In this document: one piece after another, positions 23,628 through 24,646 of the stretch
Layout of the letters: each line of letters begins with the position of its first letter
How positions within the stretch are numbered: the stretch's first letter is position 1
NCBI GenBank assembly: GCA_964396055.1
Contig: CAYNDV010000065.1
Coordinates: forward strand, 1-24,646
Reading direction: 5' to 3'
Length of the DNA: 24,646 nt
Source: CAYJPV01 sp964396055
GTDB lineage: Bacteria; Acidobacteriota; Vicinamibacteria; Vicinamibacterales; JAKQTR01
The notes under the pieces: generated by a model
Told to the model about the DNA's origin: nothing
Databases searched by the model: none
What the model saw: the letters and a program-made list of their open reading frames with translations, nothing else
Translations under genes and position numbers: made by a program

Positions 23628-24646
23628 GTGGGCGACCTGTTCGATCTCCCCTTCGAGGACGAGCCCGACCCGCCGACGCCGGAGGGGCCGGCGCCGGGCC
23701 CGCGCGTCTACTCGGTGAGCGCCCTCACCGCCGAGATCCGCGACCTGCTGGGCGCCTCCTGGCCCGACGTCCGGGTGGAGGGCGAAGTCTCGAACCTGAA
23801 GACGTCGTCGCTGGGCCACGTCTACTTCACGCTCAAGGACGACCGCGCGCAGTTGCGCGTCGTGATGTTCCGGTCGGCCGCGAAACACCTGAAGTTCCGC
23901 CCCGAGGACGGGCAGCAGCTGGTGGCCCACGGCCAGATCAGCGTCTACGAGCAGCGGGGCGAATACCAGCTGCTGTGCGAGGGCCTCGAACCCCGGGGCC
24001 TCGGCGCGCTGCAGCTGGCGCTCGAGCAGCTCAAGCGGCGCCTGCAGGCCGAGGGCCTGCTCGACCCGGCCCGCAAGCGGGCGCTGCCGACGCTGCCCCG
24101 GCGCATCGGGCTCGTCACGTCGCTCGGCGGCGCGGCCATCCGCGACATCCTCAAGGTGCTGGGCCGCCGCTACCCCAACGCCCAGGTGGTGATCGCGCCC
24201 ACGCGCGTGCAGGGCGACGGCGCGGCGACCGAGATCGCGAAGGCGCTGGGCGCCATCGGCCGCGTGGAGGGCGTGGACGTGGTCATCGTCGGCCGCGGCG
24301 GCGGGTCGATCGAGGACCTGTGGGCGTTCAACGAGGAGCCCGTCGCGCGGGCGATCGCGCGCTGCCCGGTGCCCGTGATTGCCGCCGTGGGGCACGAAGT
24401 GGATGTGACGCTGGCGGACCTCGTGGCGGACCTCCGCGCCCCGACGCCGTCCGCGGCGGCCGAGATGGTCGTGGCGGCGCGCGACGAGTTCGTGGCCCGG
24501 ATCGATCGGCTGCGCGATCGCGCGCGGGCCGCTGCCCAGCACCGCCTGCGGCGGGCGCGCGTCACGGTGCACCAGCTGGAGGCCCGGCCGGCCTTCGCCG
24601 GCTTCCGGGGCGGGCTGGCGCTGCGCGGCCGCGACATCGCCGAGGC
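23628..24646 (+). CDS. xseA: Exodeoxyribonuclease VII large subunit (5' part; runs off the window)
   Basis: 339 residues visible from GTG 23628, one base after the ymdB stop; the 3' end lies outside. With XseB it degrades single-stranded DNA in both directions. The N-terminal OB-fold domain (about 25-125) contains RVYSVSALTAEIRDLLG, VRVEGEVSNLK and GHVYFTLKDD. The catalytic core begins at LPRRIGLVTSLGGAAIRDIL and shows VVIVGRGGGSIEDLWAFN and VGHEVDVTLADLVADLRAPTPSAAAE, all family hallmarks. After this comes the start of the long coiled-coil region. The N-terminal LFDLPFEDE segment is an extra acidic tail. Nothing in the visible part suggests damage. Confidence 0.96.
   Translation, partial: MGDLFDLPFEDEPDPPTPEGPAPGPRVYSVSALTAEIRDLLGASWPDVRVEGEVSNLKTSSLGHVYFTLKDDRAQLRVVMFRSAAKHLKFRPEDGQQLVAHGQISVYEQRGEYQLLCEGLEPRGLGALQLALEQLKRRLQAEGLLDPARKRALPTLPRRIGLVTSLGGAAIRDILKVLGRRYPNAQVVIAPTRVQGDGAATEIAKALGAIGRVEGVDVVIVGRGGGSIEDLWAFNEEPVARAIARCPVPVIAAVGHEVDVTLADLVADLRAPTPSAAAEMVVAARDEFVARIDRLRDRARAAAQHRLRRARVTVHQLEARPAFAGFRGGLALRGRDIAE

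Overview
The window is 24.6 kb of very GC-rich bacterial DNA (roughly 70 % by eye), densely coded, with no RNA gene, phage gene, insertion sequence or CRISPR array that I can recognise. lpxB and lpxD show a Gram-negative envelope. The overall protein style (small RpoZ-like protein, GatC/GatA pair, paired M16 peptidases, a Mit_KHE1-like protein) suggests Acidobacteriota, perhaps Vicinamibacteria. That assignment is an inference, not a database result.

Left part, minus strand (51-11680): a long, tightly packed transcription unit reads leftwards: Mit_KHE1-like membrane protein, lpxD, an M16 peptidase with an intact zinc motif, a second M16 protein without the zinc motif, lpxB, a secreted protein of unknown function, a secreted matrixin-type metalloprotease and a secreted barrel-like protein. 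These are mostly envelope, secreted or periplasmic functions. Downstream lies acnA (aconitase), bracketed by two arrays of the same heptamer, CTCTAGC.

Middle (11799-16683): an AMMECR1/MEMO pair is divergent from gatC-gatA, and the two promoters appear to interlock in a 22-bp gap. Then, on the minus strand, come a hydrophobic protein, a small membrane protein, an RpoZ-like protein and an Hsp20. Between rpoZ and hsp20 sit two strong palindromes in inverted orientation. The hsp20 gene has a near-consensus sigma-70 promoter and a hairpin leader.

Right part, plus strand (17117-24646): a five-gene operon encodes an isocitrate/isopropylmalate-type dehydrogenase, an HMG-CoA-lyase-family lyase, a CaiB/BaiF CoA-transferase and LeuC-like and LeuD-like hydro-lyase subunits. 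Together these look like a complete 2-oxoacid chain-elongation (or the reverse) module in which a CoA-thioester lyase plus CoA-transferase stands in for the usual citramalate/isopropylmalate/homocitrate synthase. This is the most interesting system in the window; substrate and direction are not settled by sequence. It is followed by a heptamer array, a second Hsp20, a YmdB-type phosphodiesterase and the 5' part of xseA, which runs off the window.

A recurring feature is tandem arrays with a 7-bp period but different unit sequences in four intergenic places (15-55, 2752-2807, 16914-16994, 22195-22291).
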